From Seongchinamella sediminis (GTDB lineage: Bacteria > Pseudomonadota > Gammaproteobacteria > Pseudomonadales > Halieaceae), in NCBI RefSeq assembly GCF_003457605.1, contig NZ_QRAN01000001.1:310642-374641 (forward strand): 64,000 nucleotides of DNA, in the 5' to 3' direction. The notes under the pieces are model-generated. The model did no database searches. It was not told the origin of the DNA and saw nothing but the letters and a program-made list of their open reading frames with translations. How positions within the stretch are numbered: the stretch's first letter is position 1; each line of letters starts with the position of its first letter. A program made the position numbers and the translations under genes. Shown here one piece after another: positions 1 through 8,196 of the stretch.

Positions 1-112
1 CCTCGACCCAGACAAAATCGAAGTGGCTTTCCAGCAGGGACCGGGCCTGCCGGTTGAGCTGGCTGACGGTCAGTGCCTGGGGCTGGCTGTGGTCGCTGAA
101 GGGGTTTGACAA
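1..112 (-). CDS. xseA: Exodeoxyribonuclease VII large subunit, N-terminal fragment
   Basis: The reverse strand of the first 112 bases encodes an N-terminus containing [18 protein letters not shown] and DFVWVE, which is typical of the OB-fold start of XseA. This is the large subunit of the cytoplasmic exonuclease VII that degrades single-stranded DNA. The likely start is a TTG at 112-110, since I see no in-frame ATG close upstream. The gene runs off the left edge, so only about 37 residues are visible. It is divergent from guaB, a common gammaproteobacterial arrangement, and the two share an 82-base promoter region. Confidence 0.75.
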   Translation of the reverse strand, partial: MSNPFSDHSQPQALTVSQLNRQARSLLESHFDFVWVE

Positions 113-125
113 AGGTGAACTTATG

Positions 126-155
126 TTTACTGGGCGAGTGGCAAAAAGTTATAAT
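126..155 (+). promoter_or_regulatory. Probable sigma-70 promoter of guaB
   Basis: A perfect -10 hexamer TATAAT lies at 150-155. A -35-like TTTACT (four of six matches) lies at 126-131, with an 18-base spacer. The promoter is 40 bases upstream of the guaB ATG. This is a sequence-only prediction. Confidence 0.55.
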
Positions 156-194
156 TGCACGTTTAACTCAAACCCGCCAGCCGGAGACTCCTCA

Positions 195-1664
195 ATGCTG
201 CGAATCGCCCAGGAAGCCCTGACCTTCGACGACGTACTACTGCTGCCCGGTTACTCGGAAGTGGTGGCCACCGACGTCTCCCTGAAGTCCCGGCTGACCC
301 GCGAGATCGAGCTCAACATTCCCCTGGTCTCCGCCGCCATGGACACGGTGACCGAATCCCGCCTGGCCATTGCCATGGCCCAGGAAGGCGGCATCGGCAT
401 CATCCACAAGAGCATGACCATCGCCGAGCAGGCGGAGCAGGTGCGCAAGGTCAAGAAGTTCGAGAGCGGGGTGGTCAAGGATCCCATTACCATCCAGCAG
501 TCGGCCACCATTGCCGAGCTGATCGAGCTGACCTCCTATCACGGTATCTCGGGCGTGCCGGTGTTGAACGGTGAGGACCTGGTGGGCATCGTCACCCGCC
601 GGGACCTGCGCTTCGAGTCGGACCACAGCAAGCTGGTGTCGGACATCATGACCCCGCGGGACAAGCTGGTGACGGTAAAAGAGGGGGCCAGCTCCACCGA
701 GGTTCAGAGCCTGCTGCACCGGCACCGGATCGAGAAGATCCTGGTGGTCAACGACGATTTCGACCTGGCCGGCATGATTACCGTCAAGGATTTCGACAAG
801 GCGGAGAGCTTTCCCGATGCCTGCAAGGATTCCCTGGGCCGGCTGCGCGTTGGCGCCTCCGTGGGCACCAGTCCGGACACGGATGACCGCGTGGCAGCGC
901 TGATCCATGCCGGCGTGGACGTGCTGGTGGTGGACACCGCCCACGGCCACTCCCGCAACGTTATCGAACGGGTGCGGATGATCAAGGAAGCCTACCCGGC
1001 CATGCAGGTCATCGGCGGTAACATCGCCACCGCTGATGCCGCCCTGGCCCTGGCGGACGCCGGCGCCGACGCCGTCAAGGTGGGCATAGGCCCGGGCTCG
1101 ATCTGTACCACGCGAATCGTTACCGGCATTGGCGTGCCGCAGATTACCGCCATTGCCAATGTCGCCCAGGCCCTGGCGGAGCGCGATATTCCGCTGATTG
1201 CCGACGGCGGCATCCGGTTTTCCGGCGATATCGCCAAGGCCTATGCCGCCGGCGCCCACGCGGTGATGATGGGCAGCATGTTTGCCGGTACCGAGGAGGC
1301 CCCTGGCGAGGTCGAGCTGTACCAGGGCCGGACCTACAAGGCCTACCGGGGCATGGGCTCCCTGGGCGCCATGTCCCAGACCCAGGGCTCGTCGGACCGC
1401 TATTTCCAGGATTCCAGCAAGGGAGCGGAGAAGCTGGTGCCGGAAGGTATCGAGGGGCGGGTTCCCTACAAGGGCCCGGTGACCGCGATTGTGCACCAGT
1501 TGATGGGGGGCGTGCGTTCCGCCATGGGTTATACCGGCAGTGTCGACATGGACACCATGCGCACCCGGCCCCAGTTTGTGCGGGTCACCGCCGCGGGGGT
1601 GTCCGAGAGTCACGTCCACGACGTATCGATTACCAAGGAAGCACCGAACTACCCGGTGCGCTAA
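195..1664 (+). CDS. guaB: Inosine-5'-monophosphate dehydrogenase
   Basis: This cytoplasmic enzyme oxidises IMP to XMP with NAD, the committed step of GMP synthesis. The 489-residue product starts [20 protein letters not shown], the standard IMPDH N-terminus. An upstream in-frame start at 54 would add 47 non-homologous residues across the promoter, so ATG 195 is chosen. A CBS-domain pair occupies roughly residues 93-205, inserted in the TIM barrel. The catalytic loop [11 protein letters not shown] places the nucleophile at Cys304, next to its usual position, and the flap region carries the GMGSLGAM motif. guaA, the next pathway step, follows 100 bases downstream and may be cotranscribed. Confidence 0.97.
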   Translation: MLRIAQEALTFDDVLLLPGYSEVVATDVSLKSRLTREIELNIPLVSAAMDTVTESRLAIAMAQEGGIGIIHKSMTIAEQAEQVRKVKKFESGVVKDPITIQQSATIAELIELTSYHGISGVPVLNGEDLVGIVTRRDLRFESDHSKLVSDIMTPRDKLVTVKEGASSTEVQSLLHRHRIEKILVVNDDFDLAGMITVKDFDKAESFPDACKDSLGRLRVGASVGTSPDTDDRVAALIHAGVDVLVVDTAHGHSRNVIERVRMIKEAYPAMQVIGGNIATADAALALADAGADAVKVGIGPGSICTTRIVTGIGVPQITAIANVAQALAERDIPLIADGGIRFSGDIAKAYAAGAHAVMMGSMFAGTEEAPGEVELYQGRTYKAYRGMGSLGAMSQTQGSSDRYFQDSSKGAEKLVPEGIEGRVPYKGPVTAIVHQLMGGVRSAMGYTGSVDMDTMRTRPQFVRVTAAGVSESHVHDVSITKEAPNYPVR

Positions 1665-1720
1665 CAGATACCCCGGCTGCGCGTCGTGTGACTGAACCGG
1701 CGTCGCCCACCCATCAAGCG

Positions 1721-1744
1721 TCATCCCCGCGCATGCGGGGATCC
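1721..1744. repeat. Small dispersed palindromic repeat between guaB and guaA
   Basis: A perfect 8-base inverted repeat, ATCCCCGC/GCGGGGAT, brackets a 4-base loop inside a GTCATCCC...GGGATCC unit. A variant of the same unit lies at 47479-47502 between fdx and iscX. Sequences of this pattern are widespread as intergenic repeats in proteobacteria. It may act as a hairpin in the guaB-guaA transcript, but there is no T-tract to make it a terminator. Confidence 0.6.
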
Positions 1745-1764
1745 AGCGACTACCAGGAACCACC

Positions 1765-3342
1765 ATGAGCGCAAACATTCACGCCCAGAAAATCCTCATT
1801 CTCGATTTCGGCTCCCAGTACACCCAGTTGATTGCCCGCCGGGTGCGTGAGGTCGGGGTTTACAGTGAGATTCGCGCGTTCGATATGAGTGAGGAGGAGA
1901 TTCGCGACTACGACCCGAAGGGCATCATTCTCTCCGGCGGGCCGGAATCGGTGGCGACGGCGGCCTCGCCGCGGGCGCCGCAGCTGGTATTTGAACTGGG
2001 CGTGCCGGTGCTCGGTATCTGCTACGGCATGCAGACCATGGCCGAGCAGTTTGGCGGCAAGGTGGCCTGTTCCAATGTCAGCGAGTTCGGTTATGCCCAG
2101 ATTCGCCAGGTCGGCAATGGCGGCCTGCTGCACGACATCCGCGACCACATCGACGAGCAGGGCAATGGCCTGCTGGACGTGTGGATGAGCCACGGTGACA
2201 AGGTGGTGGAGCTGCCCGGCGAATTTGAACTCATCGCCGAGACCGAGAGCTGCCCGATAGCCGGCATGGCCCACCGGGACAAGCCGTTTTACGGCATCCA
2301 GTTCCACCCCGAAGTCACCCACACCCTGCAGGGCAAGCGTATTTTTGAACATTTCGTGCTGGAACAGTGTGGCTGCGACCCTCTGTGGACCCCGGCCAAT
2401 ATCGTCGAGGATGCGATCGAGCGGGTGCAGGCCACCGTGGGCGAGGACAAGGTACTGCTGGGGCTTTCCGGCGGCGTCGATTCCTCGGTGGTGGCCGCCC
2501 TGCTGCACCGGGCCATCGGTGACCAGCTGACCTGCGTTTTTGTCGACAATGGGCTGTTGCGGCTGCACGAGGGCGATGCGGTGATGGAGATGTTTGCCCT
2601 CAATATGGGAGTGAAGGTCCTTCGCGCCGATGCCGAGGACCTGTTCCTGGGCAAGCTGGCCGGCGAGGCGGACCCGGAGGCCAAGCGCAAGATCATCGGC
2701 AACACCTTTATCGAGGTGTTCGACGCCGAGGCGACCAGACTCGAGGATGTGAAATGGCTGGCCCAGGGCACGATTTATCCTGACGTCATTGAATCCGCCG
2801 GCGCCAAGACCGGCAAGGCCCATGTGATCAAGTCACACCACAACGTGGGCGGACTGCCCGATGACATGGCGCTGGAGCTGGTAGAGCCCCTGCGCGAACT
2901 GTTCAAGGACGAGGTGCGCAAGATCGGCCTGGAACTGGGCCTGCCCTACGACATGGTGTACCGCCACCCCTTCCCCGGGCCCGGCCTGGGGGTGCGCATA
3001 CTCGGCGAGGTAAAAAAAGAATACGCCGACCTGCTGCGCGAGGCTGACGCCATATTCATCGAGGAGCTGCGCCGGGCCGGCTGGTACGAAAAAACCAGCC
3101 AGGCCTTCGCCGTGTTCCTGCCGGTGAAGTCGGTGGGGGTGGTGGGCGATGCCCGTCGCTACGAGTACGTCATCGCCCTGCGGGCGGTGGAAACCGTGGA
3201 CTTCATGACCGCCCGTTGGGCCCACCTGCCCTACGAGTTACTGGAACTGGTATCCAACCGCATTATCAACGAGATCAGCGGCGTGTCCCGGGTCACCTAC
3301 GATGTCAGCTCAAAACCGCCGGCGACGATTGAGTGGGAGTGA
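1765..3342 (+). CDS. guaA: GMP synthase (glutamine-hydrolysing)
   Basis: The enzyme converts XMP, ATP and glutamine to GMP. The 525-residue protein has a class I glutamine amidotransferase domain, with Cys86 in GICYGMQ and the His181/Glu183 pair in FHPEV. An ATP pyrophosphatase domain follows, with the P-loop SGGVDSS at about 235-241, and then a dimerisation domain ending in the conserved PPATIEWE. The gene is intact. Its last 12 bases (GAGTGGGAGTGA) recur four times downstream, which marks the 3' end as an integration target that regenerates the gene's C-terminus. Everything from here to tadA (31257) separates genes that lie close together in Pseudomonas. Confidence 0.98.
   Translation: MSANIHAQKILILDFGSQYTQLIARRVREVGVYSEIRAFDMSEEEIRDYDPKGIILSGGPESVATAASPRAPQLVFELGVPVLGICYGMQTMAEQFGGKVACSNVSEFGYAQIRQVGNGGLLHDIRDHIDEQGNGLLDVWMSHGDKVVELPGEFELIAETESCPIAGMAHRDKPFYGIQFHPEVTHTLQGKRIFEHFVLEQCGCDPLWTPANIVEDAIERVQATVGEDKVLLGLSGGVDSSVVAALLHRAIGDQLTCVFVDNGLLRLHEGDAVMEMFALNMGVKVLRADAEDLFLGKLAGEADPEAKRKIIGNTFIEVFDAEATRLEDVKWLAQGTIYPDVIESAGAKTGKAHVIKSHHNVGGLPDDMALELVEPLRELFKDEVRKIGLELGLPYDMVYRHPFPGPGLGVRILGEVKKEYADLLREADAIFIEELRRAGWYEKTSQAFAVFLPVKSVGVVGDARRYEYVIALRAVETVDFMTARWAHLPYELLELVSNRIINEISGVSRVTYDVSSKPPATIEWE
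3331..3342 (+). other. guaA 3'-end attachment core (reference copy)
   Basis: The core GAGTGGGAGTGA includes the guaA stop codon. The same core is repeated at 5520-5531, 5818-5824 (partial), 13950-13961 and 14402-14412. The guaA 3' end is a known integration site for genomic islands in several bacteria. The role as attB is inferred from the tandem copies, because no recombinase gene is present. Confidence 0.7.
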
Positions 3343-3398
3343 CCGGCACTGACAGGCAATGACTGGCAACAGCAGGCATTCCGCCTGAGGACTTTTGT

Positions 3399-4664
3399 GT
3401 GAGCAACCAGAAAACACACAAATGGATATTCCCCGCACGCTTCCGTTCAGGCGCTTATGGCTGGAAATCTTCAAGATTAGCTTGCCAGCGTTTACGTGAA
3501 GCCGTTTCCGAAATCAAAAAGGTGGCGAAGAAAGAACCTGACATAGCTGCAGAAGGTGCTGTTCGCCTGATCGAAAAGCTCTGGCCCGCGTTGGAGCATG
3601 TGGACAGTTCCAGTGGTGCCCTGGGTTCCGCGGTAAACAAAACGCTTGATGACCTGATTCCCCTCATTGTCAAAGCCAAGGCCGATGCCAAAACTCGTAA
3701 CAAATGGCTCGAACGCTTATGGCAGGCCATGGAGGATGACGGTGTCGACTATCTTGGGCTTGTGGGTGACCGCTGGGGATATTTATGCGGTTCGGTGGAA
3801 ACGGCCAATCAGTGGGCGGACGAATTGATGCCGACACTGATTTCATGTTGGACCGACCCGAATCCTGGCAACTATTTCCACGGCACAACGGCCTGTCTGT
3901 CCTGTCTACTGGTGGCGGGGCGTTACCAGGAACTGCTCGATCTGTTGGCGCTGGGCCGCAACCCCTTCTGGCATTACCGCCGCTACGGGGTCGAGGCACT
4001 GCTGGCGATGGGCAAGAAATCAGAAGCCCTGAAATACGCCGAGGCGTCCAGAGGGCTGAATCAACCGGATTCGGCCATTGATCAGACCTGCGAAGAAATC
4101 CTGATCTCCTCGGGCCTTCATAATGAGGCCTATCGGCGCTATGGTTTGTGGGCTGCCCAGGGTAATTCGTACCTTGCGCGGTTTCGCGCCGTGGCGAAAC
4201 GCTATCCCATGATGGCGCCGGAAGACATTCTCGCGGATCTGATCAAGACCACACCGGGGGAAGAGGGCAAGTGGTTCGCGACCGCAAAGGAACTCGAGCT
4301 ATATGATCTGGCACTGGAACTGGCCAACCAGGGTCCCTGTGATCCGAAAACGTTGACCAGGGCGGCCAGGGATTATCTCAACTCGGGACCGGCGTTTGCC
4401 CTCGGCTCGGCCCTGGCGGCACTGCGCTGGTTGACTGAGGGGTGGGGTTACGAAGTGACCTGCGTCGATGTGATAGAAGCTCATGACCGGGCGATGGACG
4501 CTGCAAACCGATTGGATAAGGCTGACGACGTCGCCGAGCGGATCCGGCAGCTCGTCGGGGCGAACGACAATTCCGGTGCGCAGAACGCGGCGAGACAGTT
4601 TGTTCGTAATGCCTTGCAGGGGCGAGTGCGAGACTATGCGGACGACAATTCCCCCGTGGCATAA
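3399..4664 (+). CDS. Uncharacterised all-helical (TPR-like) 421-residue protein
   Basis: I do not recognise the family. The product begins at a GTG (3399) preceded by a GAGGA-like ribosome site. It is predicted to be soluble and almost wholly helical: no signal peptide or membrane segment is visible, and it contains paired-helix stretches resembling degenerate TPR or ankyrin-like repeats (for example around YQELLDLLALGRNPFWHYRR and the following AMGKKSEALKYAEASRG). It is the first gene of the inserted region, 57 bases after guaA, and sits just upstream of a toxin-antitoxin pair. Cargo of a guaA-targeted element is the best reading. A scaffold or sensor in defence is possible but unproven. Confidence 0.75.
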   Translation: MSNQKTHKWIFPARFRSGAYGWKSSRLACQRLREAVSEIKKVAKKEPDIAAEGAVRLIEKLWPALEHVDSSSGALGSAVNKTLDDLIPLIVKAKADAKTRNKWLERLWQAMEDDGVDYLGLVGDRWGYLCGSVETANQWADELMPTLISCWTDPNPGNYFHGTTACLSCLLVAGRYQELLDLLALGRNPFWHYRRYGVEALLAMGKKSEALKYAEASRGLNQPDSAIDQTCEEILISSGLHNEAYRRYGLWAAQGNSYLARFRAVAKRYPMMAPEDILADLIKTTPGEEGKWFATAKELELYDLALELANQGPCDPKTLTRAARDYLNSGPAFALGSALAALRWLTEGWGYEVTCVDVIEAHDRAMDAANRLDKADDVAERIRQLVGANDNSGAQNAARQFVRNALQGRVRDYADDNSPVA

Positions 4665-4697
4665 AATGGATCGTTGTTCGGGTATTGATGAAGGTAA

Positions 4698-4715
4698 CAT
4701 ATATGATACTATATG
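4698..4715. promoter_or_regulatory. Palindromic operator candidate upstream of the toxin-antitoxin pair
   Basis: CATATA and TATATG form perfect 6-base arms around a 6-base centre. The site lies just upstream of the toxin ATG at 4722, and a -10-like TATGAT falls inside it. Antitoxins of this class usually repress their own operon through such palindromes. The assignment is inferred from position and symmetry only. Confidence 0.4.
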
Positions 4716-4721
4716 GGTCAT

Positions 4722-5051
4722 ATGACAGAGGTTAGGGAATACCTCGATGCTGAGGGAAGCAGTCCTTATGGCAAATGGTTTGATCGTCTGAATGTGACCG
4801 CTGCGGTCAAGGTGACGACAGCAGTCCATCGGATGGAGCAAGGAAATTTCTCGAATGTGAAAGGGGTTGGCGCTGGCGTCTATGAGTACCGGATTGATTT
4901 TGGTCCTGGTTATCGAATCTACTTCGGCAAGGACGGGGATCGGTTGGTGATATTGCTAGCGGGCGGTACCAAGAAGCGTCAGGACGCGGATATTTCCGAC
5001 GCAAAAGGACACTGGCGCGATTATAAGCGCCGAAAACGGCAAGAGGTGTAA
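4722..5051 (+). CDS. RelE/HigB-like addiction-module toxin (HI1419 family)
   Basis: The 109-residue product resembles the family annotated as putative addiction-module killer protein (upstream partner, HI1419 type; RelE/ParE fold). Family features seen are the N-terminal VREYLDAEG, the central KGVGAGVYEYRIDFGPGYRIYF strand pair (split here as KGVGAGVYEYRID and FGPGYRIYF), and a C-terminal ILLAGGTKKRQDADI followed by a Lys/Arg-rich tail. The toxin is expected to act on ribosome-associated mRNA. ATG 4722 is preferred to ATG 4713 because 4713 lies inside the palindromic operator. The antitoxin gene follows 2 bases after the stop. Confidence 0.8.
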   Translation: MTEVREYLDAEGSSPYGKWFDRLNVTAAVKVTTAVHRMEQGNFSNVKGVGAGVYEYRIDFGPGYRIYFGKDGDRLVILLAGGTKKRQDADISDAKGHWRDYKRRKRQEV

Positions 5052-5053
5052 CG

Positions 5054-5377
5054 ATGGCTCTGACAAAAGATTTTAAGGACACCATTCAGGCACGCGCCCA
5101 ACGGGATCCTGCTTTCCGTAAGGCTCTGCTGCAGGAAGGAGCCGAATGCCTGCTCGCCGGTGACGTCGATACCGGCAAGGCAGTGCTGCGTGACTATATC
5201 AATGCGACGATCGGATTTGAGGAGCTCTCCCAAGTATTCGACAAATCGAGCAAGAGTCTCATGCGCATGTTCGGGCCTAAAGGGAATCCCCAGGCGAGTA
5301 ACCTGTTTGCGGTGATCCATTACCTGCAGGAGCAGGAGGGGATACACCTGGAAGTCAAGGCACGGAAAGTGGCCTAG
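5054..5377 (+). CDS. Addiction-module antitoxin (HI1420 family, HTH)
   Basis: The 107-residue product matches the downstream antidote family (HI1420 type). It has an N-terminal TKDFKDTIQARAQRDPAFR segment, a GDVDTGKAVLRDYINATIGF block, and a Cro/C1-like helix-turn-helix around ELSQVFDKSSKSLMRMFGPK. It should neutralise the upstream toxin and repress the pair. The toxin-first order with near-contiguous genes is normal for this class. A fragment of a second gene with nearly identical 3' sequence survives at 17658-17707, so at least two such modules once existed here. Confidence 0.85.
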   Translation: MALTKDFKDTIQARAQRDPAFRKALLQEGAECLLAGDVDTGKAVLRDYINATIGFEELSQVFDKSSKSLMRMFGPKGNPQASNLFAVIHYLQEQEGIHLEVKARKVA

Positions 5378-5429
5378 GGCGCTGTGAATCAGAGTTCAAT
5401 CGGCAATATTTTTCAAGTATTTTGAAGGA

Positions 5430-5531
5430 TTTTCCGAGCATGGTATTTTCCATGGTATTACGAAATAGAGGGAAAATAAGCCATTGAATATAAACGATAA
5501 AAAGGGCTTATTTACAATAGAGTGGGAGTGA
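5430..5531 (+). repeat. Fossil att repeat, copy A
   Basis: A roughly 100-base AT-rich unit starts with CCGAGCATGGTATTTTCCAT and contains a direct repeat of CATGGTATT. It runs through GATAAAAAGGGCTTATTTAC and ends in the guaA-tail core GAGTGGGAGTGA at 5520-5531. The first base of similarity beyond the core also resembles the flank after guaA (a CTGGCA...GCATTC pattern). Copies B, C and D share the same architecture. It is interpreted as the right end of the 3343-5519 segment. Confidence 0.75.
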
Positions 5532-5599
5532 CTGGTACGGGCAGGTATTGTCTGGCATCAACGCGCATTCGCGCCTTGAGCGGTATCGCCAACTATGCG

Positions 5600-5753
5600 C
5601 GGTTTTTGGTAACCATCTACATACGCTGAATGGGTTAACTCCATCAACCTGTATATCTTCTTGAAATATTGTTCGAATGAGACATTCAGTACTCACAGAT
5701 TTGTGGAAAAAATGAAACGAATTGAAGGAATTTCTGAACATGGTGTTTTTCAT
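5600..5753 (-). pseudogene. Remnant of an unknown gene that begins inside the att repeat
   Basis: On the reverse strand a frame opens MKNTMFR at 5753, inside repeat copy B. It contains CLIRTIFQEDIQVDGVNPFS, which aligns with HIRTLFHEDIQIDEVGHIS in the related remnant at 13600-13883, and then diverges. No function is recognised. The frame reads on into unrelated sequence through copy A, which supports a truncated relic rather than a working gene. Confidence 0.5.
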
Positions 5754-5824
5754 GGTATTGTCGTAGTCTGATCATAATTAACGGGAAAGTAGGAATAATA
5801 AACGCCTGTTTCCAATCGAGTGGG
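5731..5824 (+). repeat. Fossil att repeat, copy B (core truncated)
   Basis: The unit begins TTTCTGAACATGGTGTTTTT, carries CATGGTATT, then AATAATAAACGCCTGTTTCC, and ends ATCGAGTGGG at 5815-5824. After GAGTGGG the sequence departs from the guaA tail (TAGGCGG), so only 7 of the 12 core bases remain. A CTGGCACTG motif follows, as in the other copies. It marks the left end of the segment that carries the first Wadjet operon. Confidence 0.65.
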
Positions 5825-6152
5825 TAGGCGGCCGTCTGGCACTGTTTAGTCAGGAACTACTTTCACCAAACCCGGTGTCAATGCTTTTTTTTGCTTTCCT
5901 ATTAGGGGTGATGCCGGTTGTTGACCCGAGGATGTAGCACTCGCCAGGCATGCAAACTGCTCAACTTCTACTCTGTCTGACCTGGAATTCCCTCGACCGT
6001 CCTGGCCCAGCGACATACGAGGAGTTCCTGTTTACTGGCCAGCGGTGACAGGGTGACGCGTTATTTGGGGCCGAGCAGGTGGGGCTGAGGTTGGTCCGGT
6101 TTCCCTTGGCACTGCTGGTCGGGGTTTGTGAAACTAGACGCTCACTGGCACT
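5825..6152. other. Non-coding stretch before the first Wadjet operon
   Basis: I see no convincing gene here. An eight-base T run occurs near 5885-5892. No clear -35/-10 pair stands out, so the jetA promoter is unassigned. Confidence 0.5.
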
Positions 6153-7601
6153 ATGGCCCTTTTCATGGATTATGACTTTCTTACCACTCTCCGCCGTCAG
6201 CATCCCGGTTGGCGGTTGCTGGCAGCCGACCATGGGCCGATGGTGGTGGCCTTTCTGCACCGCTATTTTATCGAGCCGAACCAGCGGACGTTCGCCGAGT
6301 CGGAGTTGGCATCGCGGCTGGAGGATTTTCTGTTCCATTTGCGCGAACGTTTGGGAGAGAGCGCTTTTCCCAAGCCGGCTGGACAGTATCTGAACGACTG
6401 GGCGGCGGACGAGCGCGGCTGGCTGCGCAAGTATTACCCTCGCGACAGTGACGAGCCTCATTACGATCTGGCGCCAGCCACGGAGAAAGCGTTGCATTGG
6501 CTGGTGTCGCTACAAGGGCAGCGATTTATCGGCGCGGAGTCGCGATTGCTGACGGTGTTCGAGCTGCTGCGCGAGATCACCGAGGGCACCGAGACCAATC
6601 CGCGCGTGCGTATCGAGGAGTTGACCCGGCGCAAGGCGGACATTGAGCGGGAGATCGAAGAGATCAATGCGGGCCGCTTGCGGATGATGGACGACACCCG
6701 GCTGCGCGAGCGGTTTTTACAGATGTCGGACACCGCCCGGGCGCTGCTGGCGGATTTTCGGCAGGTGGAGCAGAACTTCCGCGATCTGGATCGGCAGGTG
6801 CGGGAAAAAGTGGCAGTGTGGGACGGCGGCAAGGCCGATATGCTGGCGGAGGTGTTTGGCGTACACGATGCCATTACCGACACAGATCAGGGCCGCACCT
6901 TTCGTGCGTTCTGGGATTTTCTGATGTCCGCGAGACGGCAGGAGGAGTTGTCCGCGTTGCTGGAGAAAGTTCTGGCGCTGGACCCGGTGCGCGAGCTGGA
7001 ACCGGATCCGCGCCTGCAGCGGGTGCACTACGATTGGCTCGAGGCCGGCGAGGCGACGCTACGCACGGTGGCGCGGCTGTCCGAGCAGTTGCGCCGTTAT
7101 CTGGACGATCAGGCCTGGCTGGAGAACCGCCGCATCATGCAGTTGCTGCACGAAGTAGAACAGCATGCCCTGGCGGTGCGCGAGGCATCGGCTCCGGTGC
7201 CGGGTATGACAATAAACGAACAGGCGCCGTCGGTGGTGCTGCCCCTGGAGCGGCCGCTGTACCGCCCACCGTTAAAGCCGCGTATTGCGCAGAACGAGCT
7301 GGCCACCGGTGACGCCGACCTGGACGCCGGCGTTTTGTTCGACCAGTTTTATGTGGATCGGGCGGCGCTGCGTTCGCGGCTGCAACGGGCGCTGCAAACC
7401 CGCGACCAGATCACCCTGGCGGCGTTACTGGATCACAGTCCACTGGAGCGCGGCCTGGCGGAGCTGGTGGCCTGGTTGACACTGGCCGCCGATGATCCGA
7501 AGGCATTGGTCGATGAGGCCGCCGAGTGCGAGGTGAGTTGGCGCGACGATCGTGGCATGATGCGCCGCGCAACCGTTCCCGATGTGCTATTTAGCCGGTA
7601 A
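6153..7601 (+). CDS. jetA: Wadjet (type I) kleisin subunit JetA, DUF3375
   Basis: JetA is the kleisin-like (MksF/MukF-type) subunit that bridges the JetC SMC heads in Wadjet, a loop-extruding complex that cleaves small circular DNA and restricts plasmids. The 482-residue product has the DUF3375 N-terminus (DYDFLTTLRRQHPGWRLLAADH), a helical centre rich in Glu/Arg heptads (about 145-215), and a DUF3375-like C-terminal part. ATG 6165 (MDYDFL) is an alternative start that would better fit the family. jetB starts 4 bases after the stop. The four genes run in the canonical jetA-B-C-D order. Confidence 0.9.
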   Translation: MALFMDYDFLTTLRRQHPGWRLLAADHGPMVVAFLHRYFIEPNQRTFAESELASRLEDFLFHLRERLGESAFPKPAGQYLNDWAADERGWLRKYYPRDSDEPHYDLAPATEKALHWLVSLQGQRFIGAESRLLTVFELLREITEGTETNPRVRIEELTRRKADIEREIEEINAGRLRMMDDTRLRERFLQMSDTARALLADFRQVEQNFRDLDRQVREKVAVWDGGKADMLAEVFGVHDAITDTDQGRTFRAFWDFLMSARRQEELSALLEKVLALDPVRELEPDPRLQRVHYDWLEAGEATLRTVARLSEQLRRYLDDQAWLENRRIMQLLHEVEQHALAVREASAPVPGMTINEQAPSVVLPLERPLYRPPLKPRIAQNELATGDADLDAGVLFDQFYVDRAALRSRLQRALQTRDQITLAALLDHSPLERGLAELVAWLTLAADDPKALVDEAAECEVSWRDDRGMMRRATVPDVLFSR

Positions 7602-7605
7602 ATGC

Positions 7606-8196
7606 ATGAGTGACACCGATATCGATACCGACTCACAATTGTCGCCTCTGTTGATTCATCTGCTCAAAGGCGTGCTTTATCGCGATCAGCGGGAGGTGCT
7701 GTGGCAGGCGCTGTTGACGCTGCAAAGCCGGGTGCGCGATCACGTGGCGTTGCTGGGGCTGGAACTGGTGCTGGACGAGCCGGAGGGCTACGCCTACCTG
7801 TGTCAGGTGGAGCGCGGCGATGACGAGCAGGGTCCCCCACGGCTGGTGCCGCGCCGCCAGCTATCCTATCCGGTCAGCCTGTTATTGGCACTGTTGCGCA
7901 AGAAACTCGCCGAGCACGACGCCAGCGGCGGCGACCCGCGTCTGATACTGACCCAGGAGCAGATCGTCGAGCTGGTGCGGCTGTTCCTGCCGGACACCGC
8001 CAACGAGGCGAAACTGGTGGACCGCGTGCAGGGCGACATCAACAAGGTGATTGAGCTGGGTTTTCTGCGCCGGCTGCGCGGCCAGAGCGACCGTTACGAA
8101 GTGCGCCGCATTCTGCAGTCCTTTGTCGACGCGCAGTGGTTGGGGGAATTCGAACAGCGCCTCAAGGCATATCGGGAACAAGCCGGTGAACAGTGA
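7606..8196 (+). CDS. jetB: Wadjet (type I) KITE subunit JetB, DUF4194
   Basis: The product is 196 residues long, starting at MSDTDIDTDSQLSP. Its DUF4194 features are a tandem winged-helix layout with the block LLLALLRKKLAEHDASGG and the segment QEQIVELVRLFLPDT. JetB is the MksE-like KITE partner of the kleisin and forms dimers on JetA in the SMC ring. The start lies 4 bases after jetA stops, and the 3' end overlaps jetC by 11 bases, indicating translational coupling. No catalytic residues are expected. Confidence 0.9.
   Translation: MSDTDIDTDSQLSPLLIHLLKGVLYRDQREVLWQALLTLQSRVRDHVALLGLELVLDEPEGYAYLCQVERGDDEQGPPRLVPRRQLSYPVSLLLALLRKKLAEHDASGGDPRLILTQEQIVELVRLFLPDTANEAKLVDRVQGDINKVIELGFLRRLRGQSDRYEVRRILQSFVDAQWLGEFEQRLKAYREQAGEQ

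Noticed and set aside
106-111. TTGACA as the -35 of the guaB promoter
   Set aside because: It is 38 bases from the TATAAT at 150, far beyond a normal spacer; TTTACT at 126 fits better.
237-1778. A 513-codon minus-strand frame opposite guaB
   Set aside because: guaB is unmistakable; the reverse frame has no family features.
8051-8185. Upstream extension of jetC to ATG 8051
   Set aside because: The extra 45 codons lie wholly within jetB in another frame and have no SMC similarity; GTG 8186 gives the normal N-terminus.
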